From assembly GCF_003347605.1 (NCBI RefSeq), contig NZ_QDFZ01000001.1:124001-188000 (forward strand): a stretch of 64,000 nt of DNA, read 5' to 3'. The notes beneath the pieces were generated by a model. That model ran no database searches and was not told the DNA's origin. It saw nothing but the letters and a program-made list of their open reading frames with translations. Shown piece by piece: positions 62,574 through 64,000 of this stretch (its first letter is position 1; each line of letters begins with the position of its first letter). This DNA comes from Chryseobacterium sp. KLBC 52. Its GTDB lineage: Bacteria > Bacteroidota > Bacteroidia > Flavobacteriales > Weeksellaceae. The position numbers and the translations under genes are program-made.

Positions 62574-63542
62574 TTAGAAAATAACCAGGTTTTTCAAAAT
62601 AGCTTCAGACTTCAGCTCCGTCTCTCTCCATTCTTTTTCCGGATCACTTTGAGCTGTTATTCCACCTCCTACAAAAACATGGACTGAGTCTTTATAAAGT
62701 CTTGCACAACGTAGATTGACAAAGTACAGAATACTCTCATCCGTTTCAACCTTGATATAACCAGCATAAAATTCACGGGGAAATTTTTCATATTTACGGA
62801 TATTCTCATTGCAAAAATCTTTTGGAATACCACAGACTGCAGGAGTAGGGTGCAGATCCTGAATAATTTTATCAAGATCTTCAGGTTGTATACTGGTCTT
62901 AAAATCTGTTCGTAAATGTTTGATATTACCGGAAATATGGTCATAGGTTTCCGACTGGTCTATGTGGTCAGAATAATTTGTCAGAATATTCTGAATATAA
63001 TTGGTAACCGGCTTTTGTTCTTCAATTTCTTTTTCAGACCATTCCTCTGATACCGGAAGAGTTCCGGCAAGGGCCATGGTTTCAAATTCATGAGTACTTT
63101 TATTAAACTTCCCTAATACTTCCGAGAAAGCTCCCATCCAGGCATTTTTTCCATCATTAAAAAGATATCTGAAAGCATTGGGATACGATTTACATAAGTT
63201 TTTAAAACTCTCTGTATAATTCACTGTATGAAAATCTGTAAAGATCTTCCTTCTTGAATAAACAAGCTTTGGCAGATGGTTTTCTTTGATGATTTCAATG
63301 ACTTGTTGTAAAGTTTGACAGTATTCTCCTTTTGTTTCAGCGGAAGAATTTGTGGTATCATCATTCAGAGCTTCATTGGTGATCAAAGTTTGATCAAATT
63401 CAGTGGGATTTATTTCAAAAATATCTCCGCTGAAGCTAATCTGGTCTGAGCCATTGTAAGAAAAAAAGTTAACTGCATTTTTAGTGTTTTTTTTGTCTGC
63501 AGACAATAATCTTTCGTCGAAAGGAAGTTTGAAATAAATCAT
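62574..63542 (-). CDS. menF: Isochorismate synthase (chorismate-binding enzyme)
   Basis: 322 residues. The C-terminal two-thirds are the chorismate-utilising fold: LPKLVYSRRKI, AWMGAFSEVLGKFN, MALAGTLPVSEEWSEKEIEE, LHPTPAVCGIPKDFC and EFYAGYIKV. VFVGGGITAQSDPEKEWRET is the conserved end with metal-binding Glu residues. It makes isochorismate for menaquinone; a siderophore role is less likely given menC and a thioesterase in the window. The N-terminal part is short, as usual in Bacteroidota. It has its own promoter at 63616-63645. Confidence 0.87.
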   Translation of the reverse strand: MIYFKLPFDERLLSADKKNTKNAVNFFSYNGSDQISFSGDIFEINPTEFDQTLITNEALNDDTTNSSAETKGEYCQTLQQVIEIIKENHLPKLVYSRRKIFTDFHTVNYTESFKNLCKSYPNAFRYLFNDGKNAWMGAFSEVLGKFNKSTHEFETMALAGTLPVSEEWSEKEIEEQKPVTNYIQNILTNYSDHIDQSETYDHISGNIKHLRTDFKTSIQPEDLDKIIQDLHPTPAVCGIPKDFCNENIRKYEKFPREFYAGYIKVETDESILYFVNLRCARLYKDSVHVFVGGGITAQSDPEKEWRETELKSEAILKNLVIF

Positions 63543-63615
63543 GAGCTATGAAGGAATTTTGAAAATCAACAGCCGGAAATACTATAGAAAATTCCCAGCC
63601 TAATTTTCTTTTTTG

Positions 63616-63645
63616 CAAAGGTATTACTAGTCTTAAAAATGTCAA
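63616..63645 (-). promoter_or_regulatory. Promoter of isochorismate synthase gene
   Basis: On the reverse strand TTG (63645-63643), a 19-base spacer, then TACCTTTG (63623-63616). It gives a leader of about 70 bases and directly follows the terminator of the thioesterase gene, so the two men-type genes are transcribed separately. Confidence 0.7.
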
Positions 63646-63679
63646 AATAAAAAGAGCTTAAATTTATTTTAAGCTCTTT
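63646..63679 (-). terminator. Terminator of thioesterase gene
   Basis: AAAGAGCTTAAA (63651-63662) and TTTAAGCTCTTT (63668-63679) form a 12-bp stem around 5 bases, followed on the reverse strand by TTTTATTTTG. Confidence 0.85.
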
Positions 63680-63701
63680 AATTTTTATGTTGCAGTAAGT
63701 C

Positions 63702-63998
63702 TTATCTGTGAATAATATTATTCGTCATTGTGGTATGATTGATCAAAACTCCTTTTTCATCACGGATTTCAATTTCAGAAACGTGCATTGTTTTGCCTTT
63801 TCTGATAAAGCGTGCTGTAGCAGTTACAATACCATCTTTTTTGCTTCTTAAATGATTGGAATTGATATTGGTTCCCACTCCGTAATATTTTTCGCCATCG
63901 ATAAAAATATTAGACAGGCTTGACCCTAAGGTTTCAGCTAAAACACAGCTTGCTCCTCCGTGCATGATTCCAAAAGGCTGGTGAGTTCTTGGCAGAAC
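63702..63998 (-). CDS. Hotdog-fold thioesterase (PaaI/MenI-like), 5' end outside window
   Basis: The frame is open to the window edge, so the N-terminus is missing. Visible: RTHQPFGIMHGGASCVLAE (the HGG-S motif with the catalytic Glu shortly after), GVGTNINSNHLRSKKDGIV and GKTMHVSEIEIRDEKGVLI. This is a hotdog acyl-CoA thioesterase. Position beside isochorismate synthase suggests hydrolysis of 1,4-dihydroxy-2-naphthoyl-CoA in menaquinone synthesis (MenI role), which is inference. Confidence 0.85.
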   Translation of the reverse strand, partial: VLPRTHQPFGIMHGGASCVLAETLGSSLSNIFIDGEKYYGVGTNINSNHLRSKKDGIVTATARFIRKGKTMHVSEIEIRDEKGVLINHTTMTNNIIHR

Positions 63999-64000
63999 AG

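Noticed and set aside
62472..62687. 71-codon forward open frame at the end of the repeat array
   Set aside because: Most of it is the third repeat copy and its end overlaps the isochorismate synthase gene on the other strand.

Overview
The window looks like a chromosomal segment of a Bacteroidota bacterium of the family Weeksellaceae, most likely Chryseobacterium or a close relative. This rests on AT-rich DNA, promoters with a -7 box TAnnTTTG and -33 TTG, no Shine-Dalgarno use, and marker families: GLPGLI proteins, TssD-type Hcp, an OlsF-type acyltransferase, the MoxR/Bat operon, YpdA and oleate hydratase. The species is inferred from memory of families, not from a search.

Layout. (1) 1-3991: galactose operon, the 3' end of a GH35 beta-galactosidase followed by galT, galK and galM. 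(2) 4079-13283: an accessory block bounded on the left by a remnant of a tRNA-Phe 3' end plus its terminator and on the right by an intact tRNA-Phe. It holds two divergent arms around a TPR-AraC membrane regulator. The left arm is a small secreted protein, a hairpin, a GLPGLI protein and an outer-membrane barrel. The right arm is a double-glycine peptide precursor, a hairpin, a secreted S9 prolyl-oligopeptidase-like protease and a wrecked lantibiotic dehydratase (lanB). Three copies of a palindromic motif (WAWATTGAYCAATWTY) precede both arms. (3) 13284-27290: a type VI secretion (T6SS subtype iii) payload block ending at a second intact tRNA-Phe. It holds Hcp/TssD, VgrG, an effector with caspase-like His and Cys motifs, lipoproteins likely to be immunity proteins, a predicted adaptor, and a 1410-residue PAAR-like effector ending in a GH19 muramidase-like domain and a Cys/His/Asn amidase-like domain. 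An array of three related exported proteins follows, the last truncated. No T6SS sheath or baseplate genes and no integrase are present.

(4) 27400-43464: mainly core metabolism: ornithine-lipid synthase olsF with aspartate kinase, fbp-menC, a cysteine-rich bacteriocin-like peptide remnant, an alpha/beta hydrolase, glnS, a 3-hydroxyacyl-CoA dehydrogenase, oleate hydratase, an AraC regulator, an MFS transporter and ypdA. (5) 43551-52752: a lipoprotein, a glycosyltransferase, YfhO, DUF4834, a DUF6263-like lipoprotein, a serine hydrolase, rlmB and DinB. Two small solitary genes are inserted here, a GIY-YIG nuclease and a four-helix-bundle protein. Each is flanked by inverted repeats that overlap its stop codon and each carries one homopolymer frameshift. 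(6) 53004-61778: a MoxR-GNAT-DUF58-BatA-BatB-BatC-BatD envelope-stress operon, then MarC and a small membrane protein. (7) 61921-64000: three tandem imperfect repeats of about 200 bp, then menaquinone genes (isochorismate synthase and a hotdog thioesterase cut by the window edge).

The least conventional parts are the two-arm peptide locus with its shared operator, the stacking of two accessory blocks on tRNA-Phe copies, the caspase-like T6SS cargo, and the two inverted-repeat-bounded single-gene elements.
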